A DNA stretch of 64,000 nt from positions 43,473 to 107,472 of the forward strand of contig NZ_FOTW01000026.1 in assembly GCF_900114705.1 (NCBI RefSeq), given 5' to 3'. The position numbers and the translations under genes were made by a program. Positions 17,282-25,323 of this stretch are shown one piece after another. Source of the DNA: Rugamonas rubra (GTDB lineage Bacteria; Pseudomonadota; Gammaproteobacteria; Burkholderiales; Burkholderiaceae_D). The notes below the pieces were generated by a model. That model was not told the DNA's origin. It worked only from the letters and a program-made list of their open reading frames with translations, and searched no databases. Each line of letters opens with the position of its first letter. Position 1 is the stretch's first letter.

Positions 17282-17610
17282 GCGCGCGCCAGAACTTCAT
17301 GGAGCAGCACTTCTTCAAAAAGGACGGCTACTACGACATGACGGCGTCGGGGGAATTCCTGATGATGGCCGGCTTTGCCTACGCCCCCAAGGAGCATCCC
17401 AAGCCAGGCATGCGCGAGCGCGTCGACGAGATCCTGGCCAGCGCCGCGCGCGCCGGCTTCGGTCAATCCGACGTCTTCACCACCCTACTGGCAAAGGGTG
17501 GAATTTCCGAACGCACGTTGCGTCTGGCGTGCGAAGTAACCACCGCTGTCGGCGGCGACGCCACCATGTTCCACTTGATCCAAATCGCACCCAAAGGAGT
17601 AGCGCAATGA
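17278..17610 (+). CDS. Early phage protein, 110 aa
   Basis: MSARQNFMEQHFFKKDGYYD..., mostly helical, ending in VGGDATMFHLIQI. Distantly like the 118-aa product at 20641 in length, arrangement and C-terminal pattern (TGGAAKFFELLEL), suggesting an ancient duplication within the operon. ATGA overlaps on both sides. Confidence 0.65.
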   Translation: MSARQNFMEQHFFKKDGYYDMTASGEFLMMAGFAYAPKEHPKPGMRERVDEILASAARAGFGQSDVFTTLLAKGGISERTLRLACEVTTAVGGDATMFHLIQIAPKGVAQ

Positions 17611-17927
17611 GCATGACCAGTACCACCCATCTGATCGCGCTACTCGCCGCCGGCGAACTGGCCGTGCAACTGCTGCATGCCGACAGTGCCACCAGGGCGG
17701 CAAAGGCGCGCTACCACGACAAGATCGACCAGTTCGAGGCCAAGCACGGTCGCGCATCCTCGCGCATCGACACGCGCCAGCCGGAGCACGCCAAGGTGAT
17801 CAAGCACACCAAGGTCGAGTACGAGGCGTACCTGGACGCCAAGCGCAATGCCGGCAATGTGCGCCGCCGCCTGGAAAATGCTAGCCGCAAGGCGGCGACA
17901 ATTGTAGCGACTGGAGGTACGCTGTGA
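17607..17927 (+). CDS. Early phage protein, 106 aa, paralogue of the 20324 product
   Basis: MSMTSTTHLIALLAAGELAV..., a long helix with an AxxxY.dKIdqFEaKHGR..PEHAKVI core shared in pattern with the gene at 20324 (YEREHGQLNKLIHKDAPEHA). Good ribosome site AAAGGAG. Overlaps the flanking genes by 4 bases. Function unknown. Confidence 0.65.
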   Translation: MSMTSTTHLIALLAAGELAVQLLHADSATRAAKARYHDKIDQFEAKHGRASSRIDTRQPEHAKVIKHTKVEYEAYLDAKRNAGNVRRRLENASRKAATIVATGGTL

Positions 17928-18817
17928 GCGCCCGGCAACCGCACGAGCTGCTGCTGGCGGCGAAGCAGTCGGTGCCGGCCGCGCCGGTAGACATCGCCGG
18001 CGTGCAACTAGTCCCGATCGAATACGCCGGTCGCCGCGTGCTGACGCTGTCCGCTATGGATAAAGCACACCGCCGCCCTGACGGAACTGCGCGCCGGAAC
18101 TTCAATGAGCATCGCGCCCGCCTGATTGCCGGCGATGATTTCTTCGAGCTGACCCAGCCGGACGAAATTCGTACGCTTGGTTTTTCACGACCGCAAGGCG
18201 GCACGCCCGCGTCGATCCTGCTGCTGACCGAAACCGGCTACAGCATGCTCGTGAAATCGTTCACCGACGACCTAGCCTGGGACGTGCAGCGGCAACTGGT
18301 GAGGTCGTACTTCGCTAAGCCGACGCCAACCACCGATCCGCTGGCCAGCCTTCCGCCGGAGCAGCGCGCGCTGGTCGGCCTAATGTTCGAGCAAGCAGCC
18401 ATGAAGCAGCAGTTGGACACACAGGGCGCCGCGCTGACCACCGTCGAGCAGCGCGTCGACGATATCGCGGCCGGCCAGGTGCTGCTGACGCGGCCGTCGG
18501 CGGCCGAGTCCATCGTCCACATCCGCATACGGATCGGGAGGCTGTACGGCCTGCCCACGCGCATCGTCGATGAAGTGATCCGGCAGTCGCCGTACGCGTT
18601 GAAGCCGGTGATGGTGAAGAACGCGCACGAGGACGCCAAGGGTGGCAGCTACGCCTGCTTCTGGATCAAGGACGTCAGCGCCGTGTTCGCGCGCTTCGTT
18701 GCCGAGTGCCAGCGCGTCACGGCAACCCAGGTCATCCATCCCTACATCGACGGCCGCTTCAAGTTGTCGATACCGCGTGATCGACCACCACCAGGCACGC
18801 AGTCAATTCTGATTTAA
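17924..18817 (+). CDS. ORF6N-domain antirepressor-like protein
   Basis: 297 aa. The N-terminal ORF6N domain (VQLVPIEYAGRRVLTLSAMD...FNEHRARLIAGDDFFELT) is followed by a BRO-like segment with LLLTETGYSMLVKSFTDDLA and a coiled-coil/HTH-like C-terminal half. ORF6N/BRO proteins act as phage antirepressors or DNA-binding regulators. With a repressor lacking a self-cleavage domain, an antirepressor route to induction is plausible but unproven. Confidence 0.75.
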   Translation: MSARQPHELLLAAKQSVPAAPVDIAGVQLVPIEYAGRRVLTLSAMDKAHRRPDGTARRNFNEHRARLIAGDDFFELTQPDEIRTLGFSRPQGGTPASILLLTETGYSMLVKSFTDDLAWDVQRQLVRSYFAKPTPTTDPLASLPPEQRALVGLMFEQAAMKQQLDTQGAALTTVEQRVDDIAAGQVLLTRPSAAESIVHIRIRIGRLYGLPTRIVDEVIRQSPYALKPVMVKNAHEDAKGGSYACFWIKDVSAVFARFVAECQRVTATQVIHPYIDGRFKLSIPRDRPPPGTQSILI

Positions 18818-18898
18818 ACCCGAAGCAGAAACAAAAAAGCCCACCCGGCGCTCGAACGCCGAATGGACCCGTACGCCCTAATTTTTTGGAGAAATACC

Positions 18899-19288
18899 AT
18901 GGCGAATCGTAACAATAACATAAATGCAATCAAAGGGGCAACCGCCCAGGCGTTGATCGACGACAAGTCCATGCTCGAGGACCGCTACGAGCAGTTCCCT
19001 GGCCACGTGATCGACCTGGCCGCGGCGACCGGCGCACCGATCGACCCCCACCTGCGCCAGCTCAACCGGATTCAATCTCTGTGCGCTGGCATGGGTGCGG
19101 TCATGCGCATCGTCTCGGGCAATCCCGTCATGGCCGCCTGCTTTGATCCGCAGGACGATGGCACGGCAATCCCGCTGAGCGAGGTGGCGATCGACCGCCT
19201 GACGAACATGGTCGCGACGATGTGCGAAGGCATCAGCGAAGAGATCGCTGCATCGGCCGATACGCTGCGTTCCCTGGTGTCGGCATGA
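18899..19288 (+). CDS. Early phage protein, 129 aa
   Basis: Starts at the ATG at 18899 after TTTGGAG. MANRNNNINAIKG..., an all-helical protein with DRYEQFPGHVIDLAAATGAP and a regular helical C-terminus. An 80-base gap with AT-rich start separates it from the ORF6N gene, so a secondary promoter is possible. Function unknown. Confidence 0.65.
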   Translation: MANRNNNINAIKGATAQALIDDKSMLEDRYEQFPGHVIDLAAATGAPIDPHLRQLNRIQSLCAGMGAVMRIVSGNPVMAACFDPQDDGTAIPLSEVAIDRLTNMVATMCEGISEEIAASADTLRSLVSA

Positions 19289-19548
19289 GCGCCCATATCG
19301 TCAAGGCCGCCGGCGCCGACGGCGCGCTCCCTGGCACCTTCGCCGTCGAGGTGCCTTACGGGAAGCTGCACATTGAAGACATCGAAATCCGCAGCCACCT
19401 GGCAATGCGCGCCGAGCAGTTGGCCGGGCTCCTAATGCTGATCCAGCCGCCCGAAGGACCTAGCAACATGTTGTGGCTCGCCCAGCAGTTGGCGGACGAG
19501 GTGCTCGCGATGGTGATCGCCATGCGGACGCGCGGGGTTGCACCATGA
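19285..19548 (+). CDS. Early phage protein, 87 aa
   Basis: MSAHIVKAAGADGALPGTFA..., a short beta region then two helices (MRAEQLAGLLMLIQPPEG...ADEVLAMVIAMR). ATGA coupled to both neighbours. Function unknown. Confidence 0.65.
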   Translation: MSAHIVKAAGADGALPGTFAVEVPYGKLHIEDIEIRSHLAMRAEQLAGLLMLIQPPEGPSNMLWLAQQLADEVLAMVIAMRTRGVAP

Positions 19549-19739
19549 GCGGCCCGACCGCCACCCAGCCGCCGGCCGCGCTGCCGCTCACCCCGGACGA
19601 GCAGCGCGTCCTGAGCGCGTTTCGCAGCATGGACTCCAACAGGCGGATCGCGACACTGGCCGTTACCGAGGCCTGGGCACAGGCTAGCCTGAGCCAAAAA
19701 CGCCCGACGTTGTCACTTATTCAAGGAGGTTCCGTATGA
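19545..19739 (+). CDS. Small helical early protein, copy 1 of a three-member paralogue family
   Basis: 64 aa. Core LTPDEQRVLSAFRSMDSNRR, then RPTLSLI. The same pattern LT..EQ..L..[FY]R.MD..R....L.....A......[R]..LRL[IV] recurs in the products at 19736 and 20127. Ends in an AAGGAGG ribosome site used by the next copy. Confidence 0.7.
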   Translation: MSGPTATQPPAALPLTPDEQRVLSAFRSMDSNRRIATLAVTEAWAQASLSQKRPTLSLIQGGSV

Positions 19740-19942
19740 AAAAACCAACCGCCGCACTGCTGCCAGACCAACAGGCGCTCACCATGCAAGAACAGACCTT
19801 GCTGCTGGCCTATCGGACCATGGATGGCCGGCGCCAGTGCGAGCTGATGTCGTTCGCGACTGGTGTAGCGGAGGCATTCCCACGTCGCGCAGCACCGACT
19901 CTGCGCCTCATCTCGGCGGCTGGAACGGCGGTGCGTCCATGA
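19736..19942 (+). CDS. Small helical early protein, copy 2 of the paralogue family
   Basis: 68 aa. Core LTMQEQTLLLAYRTMDGRRQ and TLRLI near the end. Start overlaps copy 1 by 4 bases and its stop overlaps the 63-aa gene. Function unknown; the pattern suggests a small helical DNA- or protein-binding module. Confidence 0.65.
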   Translation: MKKPTAALLPDQQALTMQEQTLLLAYRTMDGRRQCELMSFATGVAEAFPRRAAPTLRLISAAGTAVRP

Positions 19943-20130
19943 ACACCGTTACCCAACTGCGCGCCGCCCAGGTCAAGCGCCTAGCCGGCCTGGCCAACGT
20001 CGTCGGCGCGCTGCTCGGCGCGATCGACACCATGCGGCCGGACGCCCAGGCGGACGCGCTGCGGGCCTGTGCCGGCATGACCGCCGACATCGCGGACGAC
20101 CTGGACGAGCTTGTCGGCGGTGCGTCATGA
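19939..20130 (+). CDS. Small helical early protein, 63 aa
   Basis: MNTVTQLRAAQVKRLAGLAN..., Ala-rich helices ending in an acidic stretch (ADIADDLDELVGG). Lies between copies 2 and 3 of the paralogue family with ATGA overlaps on both sides. Function unknown. Confidence 0.6.
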   Translation: MNTVTQLRAAQVKRLAGLANVVGALLGAIDTMRPDAQADALRACAGMTADIADDLDELVGGAS

Positions 20131-20327
20131 GGGTCGTGCCGACACCCGGCGCGCCGCTGACCGCCGGCGAGCAGCAGATCCTCGCCCACTTCCGCCAGAT
20201 GGACACGCGCCGCAAGGACGAGGCTCTGGTCAGGATGGCGCGGATCGCAAACACCCACCCGGCCACCGGCAAGCGCATTTCCGCGCTGCGCCTGGTGGCC
20301 ACCCAAAGAAAGGCAGCACAAGAATGA
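20127..20327 (+). CDS. Small helical early protein, copy 3 of the paralogue family
   Basis: 66 aa. Core LTAGEQQILAHFRQMDTRRK, then ISALRLV. More basic C-terminus than copies 1 and 2. Stop overlaps the next start. Confidence 0.65.
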   Translation: MRVVPTPGAPLTAGEQQILAHFRQMDTRRKDEALVRMARIANTHPATGKRISALRLVATQRKAAQE

Positions 20328-20644
20328 TCACGGAACAAATCACCCAGCTCGTGCTTGTCGGTCAGCTCGCCCTCGAGGGCTGGCGCCTGCAGGAGACCGC
20401 CAGCAACGCCGAGCACGCCTACCACCTGGCGATCCACGCCTATGAGCGCGAGCATGGCCAGCTCAACAAGCTGATCCACAAGGACGCGCCGGAGCACGCG
20501 GCGGTGCGCGAGTTCACCTCGCCGAAGTACCAGGCGCTGCAGAAGGCCCGGCGCCGCGTGTATGCGCACAAGACCCGCCTGGCCAAGGCCTGCGCCAAGC
20601 TGGCCCGGATGTCGGCGGCGCGCCCGCAAGGCGGTGCCGCATGA
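20324..20644 (+). CDS. Early phage protein, 106 aa, paralogue of the 17607 product
   Basis: MITEQITQLVLVGQLALEGW..., one long coiled-coil-like helix rich in Ala, Arg and His. Same length and pattern as the gene at 17607. Coupled to copy 3 upstream and the 118-aa gene downstream by 4-base overlaps. Function unknown. Confidence 0.65.
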   Translation: MITEQITQLVLVGQLALEGWRLQETASNAEHAYHLAIHAYEREHGQLNKLIHKDAPEHAAVREFTSPKYQALQKARRRVYAHKTRLAKACAKLARMSAARPQGGAA

Positions 20645-20997
20645 ACGCCGGCCCATCTACCACAGCGGCGATGCTTTACGACATGGGCGGCACGGCCGAC
20701 CAGAACGCCGCGCTGGCCCTGATCATGTTCACCGCGTTGTCCGCGCCGTATAGCGACAATGATGCCGCTGGGCGAGCGCACGCCGCAACCATATCGGCGG
20801 ACCTGCTCGGCGCGGCGGCGGCCGGCGGCTTTGCCGGCGAGGCCGAGTTCCGTCGCCTAGTCGACGCCGGCCAGCTGACGGCGCGTCTGCAGGCGCTGGC
20901 GTTCGAGGCGCTGCGCTGCACCGGCGGCGCGGCGAAGTTCTTCGAGCTGCTGGAGCTGTCGACCACGCCCATGGAGATGTTCGGAGGTGCGCAATGA
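20641..20997 (+). CDS. Early phage protein, 118 aa
   Basis: MNAGPSTTAAMLYDMGGTAD..., helical, ending TGGAAKFFELLELSTTPMEM. Pattern similarity to the 110-aa product at 17278 suggests that a two-gene unit (this gene and its 106-aa neighbour) was duplicated. Function unknown. Confidence 0.65.
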   Translation: MNAGPSTTAAMLYDMGGTADQNAALALIMFTALSAPYSDNDAAGRAHAATISADLLGAAAAGGFAGEAEFRRLVDAGQLTARLQALAFEALRCTGGAAKFFELLELSTTPMEMFGGAQ

Positions 20998-21590
20998 CCA
21001 AGCACGCGGTGGTTTCCTTCCTGCGTCTGCGCCGAAAGCTGCGGGACATCGGGGGCGTGCTGCATGGCCTCAGTACCTCCATCAGATGTGCGCGGCGCGC
21101 GGCGGTCCGGCTGGAGGCTGGCACCCCGTTCGACCAGGCGCGGGCCGTGCGCTTCCGGCGCCTGCTTGAAGAGATGGATGTCTTGTGGCAGCAGGGACTC
21201 GACCAGCGCAGCGAGCTCGGCAGCGCGCTGCTCGAGCTGGCGCCCGACTTCGACCTCGCCACGACGCCGGGCGAGCGCTTCGAGCTGCTCAACATCAACG
21301 TGGCCGACCGCGCCGACATCGGCGAGCGCAACGGCCTGGTCATGCTCGTGGCCGGCTACGTGCTGGAGGATTCGGCCGAGCGGCGGCGACAGGAGTTCAA
21401 CGACGGGCCGCTGTTCAACGCCGTGCACCTGCTGATCGTCCTGAAAATGAGCGCGACTGCGGCCGGCCGCGCCGCCACCGACAAGATCTTCACCGAGGTG
21501 TTCGGGGAGGATGCGTTCCAGCCGCCGGCGCCGAAGAAAACGTGCCTGACGCTCGTCGGCGCACCTACCACCCAACCAGGAGAAAAATAG
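20994..21590 (+). CDS. Early phage protein, 198 aa
   Basis: A basic N-terminus (MTKHAVVSFLRLRRKLRDIG) is followed by a helical body with LLELAPDFDLATTPGERFEL. It ends just before the AlpA/Xis-like gene, sharing one base with its GTG start. No domain is recognised; position next to xis hints at recombination or exclusion functions without proof. Confidence 0.6.
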   Translation: MTKHAVVSFLRLRRKLRDIGGVLHGLSTSIRCARRAAVRLEAGTPFDQARAVRFRRLLEEMDVLWQQGLDQRSELGSALLELAPDFDLATTPGERFELLNINVADRADIGERNGLVMLVAGYVLEDSAERRRQEFNDGPLFNAVHLLIVLKMSATAAGRAATDKIFTEVFGEDAFQPPAPKKTCLTLVGAPTTQPGEK

Positions 21591-21862
21591 TGGACATGAG
21601 CGAATCGCAATTCGTGGCCAAGCTGGCCGAGGCCATCGAGAAGCTGCAGAGGCCGGCAATCCCTTTGTCGGTCGACCTGTGGGACATCGCAACGATCGCC
21701 CAGTACCTGAAGCGAGATCCCCAGGTCGTGCGCGAGCGCATGGCGTGCCTGCCGAGCTTCCCCAGGGCTATCCGGCTTCCAACCAAGTCCGGCCGCGCCC
21801 AGCCGCTGTACAATGCCAAGGAGGTGATCGCTTGGGTGCAAAGCCACCAGGAGAAGTCCTAG
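21590..21862 (+). CDS. AlpA/excisionase-like HTH protein
   Basis: 90 aa from GTG at 21590, chosen because AGGAGA lies 6 bases upstream; an ATG two codons later is the alternative. HTH region: VDLWDIATIAQYLKRDPQVV...FPRAIRLPTKSGRAQPLYNAKEVIAWV, the pattern of AlpA/MerR-like excisionases (FPxxxRLP...YxxxEVxxW). Last gene of the rightward operon and adjacent to the att site, as expected for a directionality factor. Confidence 0.75.
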   Translation: MDMSESQFVAKLAEAIEKLQRPAIPLSVDLWDIATIAQYLKRDPQVVRERMACLPSFPRAIRLPTKSGRAQPLYNAKEVIAWVQSHQEKS

Positions 21863-21871
21863 ATGAGGAGC

Positions 21872-22004
21872 GGGTTCGATTCCCGGGTCGGGAAATTGGT
21901 TCGATTCCGCTCACATTCAGATTCGGCAGGGGGTTTTTGCTACGAATATTTTACGAACAGCGATCATAAGTCATTGTTTTTTATAGGGTTCGGATTCCGG
22001 CTCC
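21872..22004. repeat. Three tRNA T-arm-like repeats at the prophage right end
   Basis: GGGTTCGATTCCCG (21872-21885), GGTTCGATTCCGCTC (21898-21912) and GGTTCGGATTCCGGCTCC (21987-22004) resemble one another and a tRNA T arm. No complete tRNA can be folded here. They may be integrase or Xis sites, or remnants of repeated recombination at a tRNA 3' end. Confidence 0.5.
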
Positions 22005-22013
22005 GGGCACCAA
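21993..22013 (+). other. Attachment core shared by two tandem elements (tRNA-Phe-like 3' end)
   Basis: GATTCCGGCTCCGG then GCACCAA. The TCCGGGC-A-CCA end is that of a tRNA starting GCCCGGA, as tRNA-Phe does. The same core with one G fewer occurs at 40129-40148. Sequences to either side differ at the two copies, as att junctions should. The full tRNA gene is predicted left of the window. Confidence 0.65.
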
Positions 22014-22043
22014 GAATACTGCAAACTTCACCAAAGTTTGCCT

Positions 22044-22080
22044 AAAAACCCCTAATAGATCAAATGCTTAGGGGTTTTTT
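22044..22080 (+). terminator. Rho-independent terminator between att and integrase
   Basis: Stem AAAAACCCCTAA / TTAGGGGTTTTT with a 12-base loop, U-tract downstream. Just before it, GCAAACTT-CACCA-AAGTTTGC (22021-22041) is a perfect 8-bp hairpin. It would stop rightward transcription from the early operon before the integrase. Confidence 0.8.
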
Positions 22081-22121
22081 AACGCTCATAGCACCCAAGT
22101 TTGCCCATTGACAGCAAGGTT

Positions 22122-22176
22122 TTTTAGGGGCAGTCTTGAGGGCATGCCCCCAAAGCGCTCAAGCGCGTGCCCCTAA
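22122..22176. other. Putative integrase arm-type sites, left end
   Basis: TTTTAGGGGCA at 22122-22132 and an inverted TGCCCCTAA at 22168-22176, immediately upstream of the integrase ATG. The same word appears twice near the right end (40050-40072). Paired arm sites at both ends of an element are a hallmark of tyrosine-integrase attL/attR. Confidence 0.55.
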
Positions 22177-22177
22177 C

Positions 22178-23422
22178 ATGCCCCGTCTCGTTTCCCCACT
22201 GACCGACATTCAGGTTAAAAACGCCAAACCCAAGGACAAGCCGTACAAGCTGGCCGATGGCGGTGGCCTGTACCTTGAAGTCATGCCTACCGGCTCCAAG
22301 CTGTGGCGCATGAAATTCCGACAGGCATCCGGCAAGGAAAGCCGCCTTTCATTCGGAAGCTATCCCGAGGTGACGCTCACCAAGGCCCGCGCCGCCCGCG
22401 CCAGCGCCCGCCAGCTACGGGCAAACGACGTCGATCCAGGCCAAGCCAAGCGCGATATCAAGCACGCCAAGGCTGCGGCCGCAGTCCATACCTTTGAGGC
22501 GATGGCTCGCCAGTGGCTGATCAACACATCGGCCGATCGAGCTGGAAGCACCCAGCTGAAAAATACCGCCTGGCTCGAACGGAACATTTTTCCCGAAATT
22601 GGGGCAATGCCGATATCGACCATCAAACCGCGTGACGTTTTGGCCGCGCTGCGCAAGATCGAAGCACGCGGTGCGGTCGAGTCCGCGCACAAGATCAAAC
22701 AACTTTGCGGCCAGGTGTTCCGCTATGCCGTGGCCGCCGGCCTGGCTGATCGCGATGTAACAGCGGACTTGCGCGATGCGCTGTCGACGGTACCCGAGGC
22801 GCACTATGCCGCCATCATCGATCCGAAACAGGTTGCCGAGTTGCTGCGGTCGATCCACGCATACAGCGGCGCCCCATACGCCACCGCCGCGCTCAAGCTG
22901 TCGCCGTTGGTTTTCCAGCGCCCGGGCGAGTTGCGGTCGATGGAATGGACAGAGCTAGACCTCGACGCGGCAGAGTGGCGCATCCCTGGCCATAAGATGA
23001 AGATGAAGAACGACCACATCGTGCCGCTGGCCACCCAAGCGGTTGCACTGCTGCGCGGGTTGGAGACGATGCACGGGCACGGCCCATACGTTTTCCCAAG
23101 CATCCGCACCGGTGAACGCTGTATGAGCGAAAACACGATCAACGCGGCGCTGCGCGCCATGGGCTACCCCAAAGAAAAGATGACCGGCCATGGCTTCCGA
23201 GCAATGGCTCGCACAATCATGGACGAGGTGCTGGGAGAGCGTGTGGACCTGATCGAGCACCAGTTGGCCCACGCAGTCAAAGACCCAAATGGGCGCGCCT
23301 ACAACCGGACCGCCCACCTGCCGGCGCGCCGCCTGATGATGCAACGCTGGGCGGATTATTTGGATGCGTTGCGCGCAGGCGCACAAGTGATCACTGGCAC
23401 TTTTGGGAATGTCGCGCAGTAA
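22178..23422 (+). CDS. P4-type tyrosine integrase (DUF4102 arm-binding domain)
   Basis: 414 aa from the ATG at 22178; a TTG 42 bases upstream is possible. The N-terminal DUF4102 module (LTDIQVKNAKPKDKPYKLAD, GGGLYLEVMPTGSKLW) is followed by a SAM-like core-binding domain and the catalytic domain: Arg in QRPGELRSMEW, Lys in KMKNDH, H-x-x-R in TGHGFRAMAR, His in EHQLAHAV, Tyr in GRAYNRT. P4-type integrases usually read inward from an att site at a tRNA 3' end, exactly as here. Confidence 0.92.
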   Translation: MPRLVSPLTDIQVKNAKPKDKPYKLADGGGLYLEVMPTGSKLWRMKFRQASGKESRLSFGSYPEVTLTKARAARASARQLRANDVDPGQAKRDIKHAKAAAAVHTFEAMARQWLINTSADRAGSTQLKNTAWLERNIFPEIGAMPISTIKPRDVLAALRKIEARGAVESAHKIKQLCGQVFRYAVAAGLADRDVTADLRDALSTVPEAHYAAIIDPKQVAELLRSIHAYSGAPYATAALKLSPLVFQRPGELRSMEWTELDLDAAEWRIPGHKMKMKNDHIVPLATQAVALLRGLETMHGHGPYVFPSIRTGERCMSENTINAALRAMGYPKEKMTGHGFRAMARTIMDEVLGERVDLIEHQLAHAVKDPNGRAYNRTAHLPARRLMMQRWADYLDALRAGAQVITGTFGNVAQ

Positions 23423-24296
23423 TACTGCCGATCTACCCCAACTTACCAACGGGACATCCTCGGCAGGGGGTGATTTTATTGATACAGGAAAGGCTGTTGT
23501 GATATTTCATTCGTGGGTCCCTAAATCAGTTGTAAACCAGGTCACTACTTATTTCAATCAGCCGTCCGGTGCAACAAAATTCGAAATAAAAACCGGGGAT
23601 GGGGTCCTTGACGTAGCCGAAATGTGGAAAAGACTCGCGATGTGCCATGAAATGGAAACAGTTTGGAAATTCATTTCAACAAGAAATCCGTCTATTGAAT
23701 TGACGTCAAATGGTGGCTTGCTAGGGAAAGTCAATCGAGCCATGGCCAGCTATCTAGAAAACCCGAAACTGACGCCTGCAGATTACAAAACCGAGATGAA
23801 AGAAATCGCTAAGCTTAGTGAGTTACTTGCCAGAAAAATAAAAAAATTTGATGGTGAGAATGGAGCATATACGACCTTTCCCTTGCATTCGTTATTAAAT
23901 AATCACCAATTAGCTCAGGCGGAAATCATGATGAGGCCCGAGGTGGTTAGCGGAAATAACGTAATGCGCGGGAAATGCTGGATATTAGACTATTGCATGC
24001 CTTCAATTTCAACGCAAATCGAAGCGCTAGCGAAAATAGCTGATTCAGAATCAAAGCAGCAGAACATGCGCTTTAAATTACCTCGAAAAGTTAAAGGGAA
24101 AAATGCTTTTCGGACCTACTTTGTTCGTATAGTAGCCGACTATTTTTTCTGTATGTATGCGGACTATTCACCTGCGCGATTATCTATATTTTGCAGTACA
24201 GCTCTTGATGACGTTGAAATTACACCAGATTTAATTCGAAAATTATATCCTCTTGATAGGGATCAGAAGAGTATGTTGGCTACGCAGTCGGAATGA
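23409..24296 (+). CDS. AT-rich cargo protein of unknown function
   Basis: 295 aa from the ATG at 23409, overlapping the integrase stop by 14 bases. Clearly AT-richer than all neighbours and rich in Lys, Asn and Ile codons, so recently acquired. It begins MSRSNTADLPQLTNGTSSAG, then a helical region (MKEIAKLSELLARKIKKFDG) and a C-terminal part with VRIVADYFFCMYADYSPARL. No recognised domain. Location between integrase and the next element matches where lysogenic-conversion or defence genes sit, but no such function is shown. Confidence 0.65.
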   Translation: MSRSNTADLPQLTNGTSSAGGDFIDTGKAVVIFHSWVPKSVVNQVTTYFNQPSGATKFEIKTGDGVLDVAEMWKRLAMCHEMETVWKFISTRNPSIELTSNGGLLGKVNRAMASYLENPKLTPADYKTEMKEIAKLSELLARKIKKFDGENGAYTTFPLHSLLNNHQLAQAEIMMRPEVVSGNNVMRGKCWILDYCMPSISTQIEALAKIADSESKQQNMRFKLPRKVKGKNAFRTYFVRIVADYFFCMYADYSPARLSIFCSTALDDVEITPDLIRKLYPLDRDQKSMLATQSE

Positions 24297-24326
24297 ACAA
24301 GCTCGCCTTCGCCGATCTGCCGGTGC

Positions 24327-24869
24327 CTAACTGTCGAGTCCCGTTTGATCATAAACGCGTTTAACGAATAATTCCGGCTTGCGAAGTTGCCATTCCTTGA
24401 GCGCCTTGATCGGCGTTGTTGAGCCGATGGCACGCTGTGGAATATGGTGGTTGTAGAGCTTCAGGTAGTTGAGCAAGGTCGTCTCCAGATCGGCCCGGCT
24501 ATCGAAACGGGTCTGCTGCAACAGCTCGCTGATGCGGCCGTTGAAGCGCTCCACCATGCCGTTGGTTTGGGGATGGCGCGGCGGCGCCAGGCGGTGCTCG
24601 ATGCCCATGCCGGCGCAGACCTTGTCGAAGGCGTGCCGGCCGCTGGGCTTCTTGTCCTTCGCCGTGAAGCGGTCGGTGAACTGCGAGCCGTTGTCGGTCA
24701 GGATCTTGGCGATCTTGATCGGCGAGGCCAGCTTAAGGCGGCGCAGGAAGTCGACGCTGCTGTGCTCGGTCATGTCGCCGTAGATGTGCAGGAACACCCA
24801 GCGCGTGGCGCGGTCGATGGCCACGAACAGGTAGCGGCGCAAGGTCTCGTCGGGCACCGCCGGCGCCAC
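24327..24869 (-). pseudogene. IS481-family transposase, 5'-truncated
   Basis: 180 residues of the catalytic domain remain, with the second Asp in KILTDNGSQFTDR and the Glu in HPQTNGMVERFNGR, characteristic of IS481. The N-terminal HTH and first catalytic Asp are missing: homology stops at about 24869, where unrelated sequence begins. The 3' end is close to the cargo gene. Nonfunctional relic marking a recombination junction. Confidence 0.85.
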
Positions 24870-25070
24870 TGGCTCTGGCCGATAACTGGGTCGAGAGCAG
24901 TAGCACGCCGGCGGCTAGCAGTTACACAAGCACGGCGCTGCCGGCATGCGACCGCACGGAGGATTTAGACTCATATTTCCGCATAATCCTCCGCGACTAG
25001 CGGAAGCGAAATGTCTAACCTTTGCATCAATCCGCTGAATCAAGGCGGTAAATTGCAAAGGCAGGCAACC

Positions 25071-25313
25071 ATGGCACAGAAAGTAGAAATCCCCTCGGCG
25101 CTCCCGAGCAAAACCCTTCCGGCTGATGGAATGAGCCGCTGGAACCAAATCGCGCCTTTTTCACCGTTCAGCCGCGAAAAATTCCGGCAGCTTGTCAATG
25201 CGGGCAAGGCACCGCAGCCAGTTAAATTCTCTGCGCGCTGCACCGCGTACCCCAATCGTGAATTGCACAGGTTCTTCGCTGATCCGCTGAACTACTGTGC
25301 AAACACCCGATAA
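25071..25313 (+). CDS. AlpA-like transcriptional regulator
   Basis: 80 aa from the ATG at 25071 after AAAGGCAGG. The region SRWNQIAPFSPFSREKFRQL...GKAPQPVKFSARCTAYPNREL is an AlpA/excisionase-type winged HTH. First gene of the second phage-like block. In P4-like satellites AlpA controls excision and expression. About 200 bases before it (24870-25070) hold no gene, only an AT-rich promoter-like stretch with GCATAATCC and a small hairpin CCGC-GACTA-GCGG. Confidence 0.75.
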   Translation: MAQKVEIPSALPSKTLPADGMSRWNQIAPFSPFSREKFRQLVNAGKAPQPVKFSARCTAYPNRELHRFFADPLNYCANTR

Positions 25314-25323
25314 CGGAGACGGT

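Noticed and set aside
21862..22013. A complete tRNA gene ending at the CCA of 22012
   Set aside because: Upstream sequence is AT-rich and cannot form acceptor, D or anticodon arms. Only the last 20 or so bases resemble a tRNA, as at an att core.
24327..24869. Functional IS481 element
   Set aside because: The N-terminal half of the transposase and one end are missing, so it cannot move by itself.
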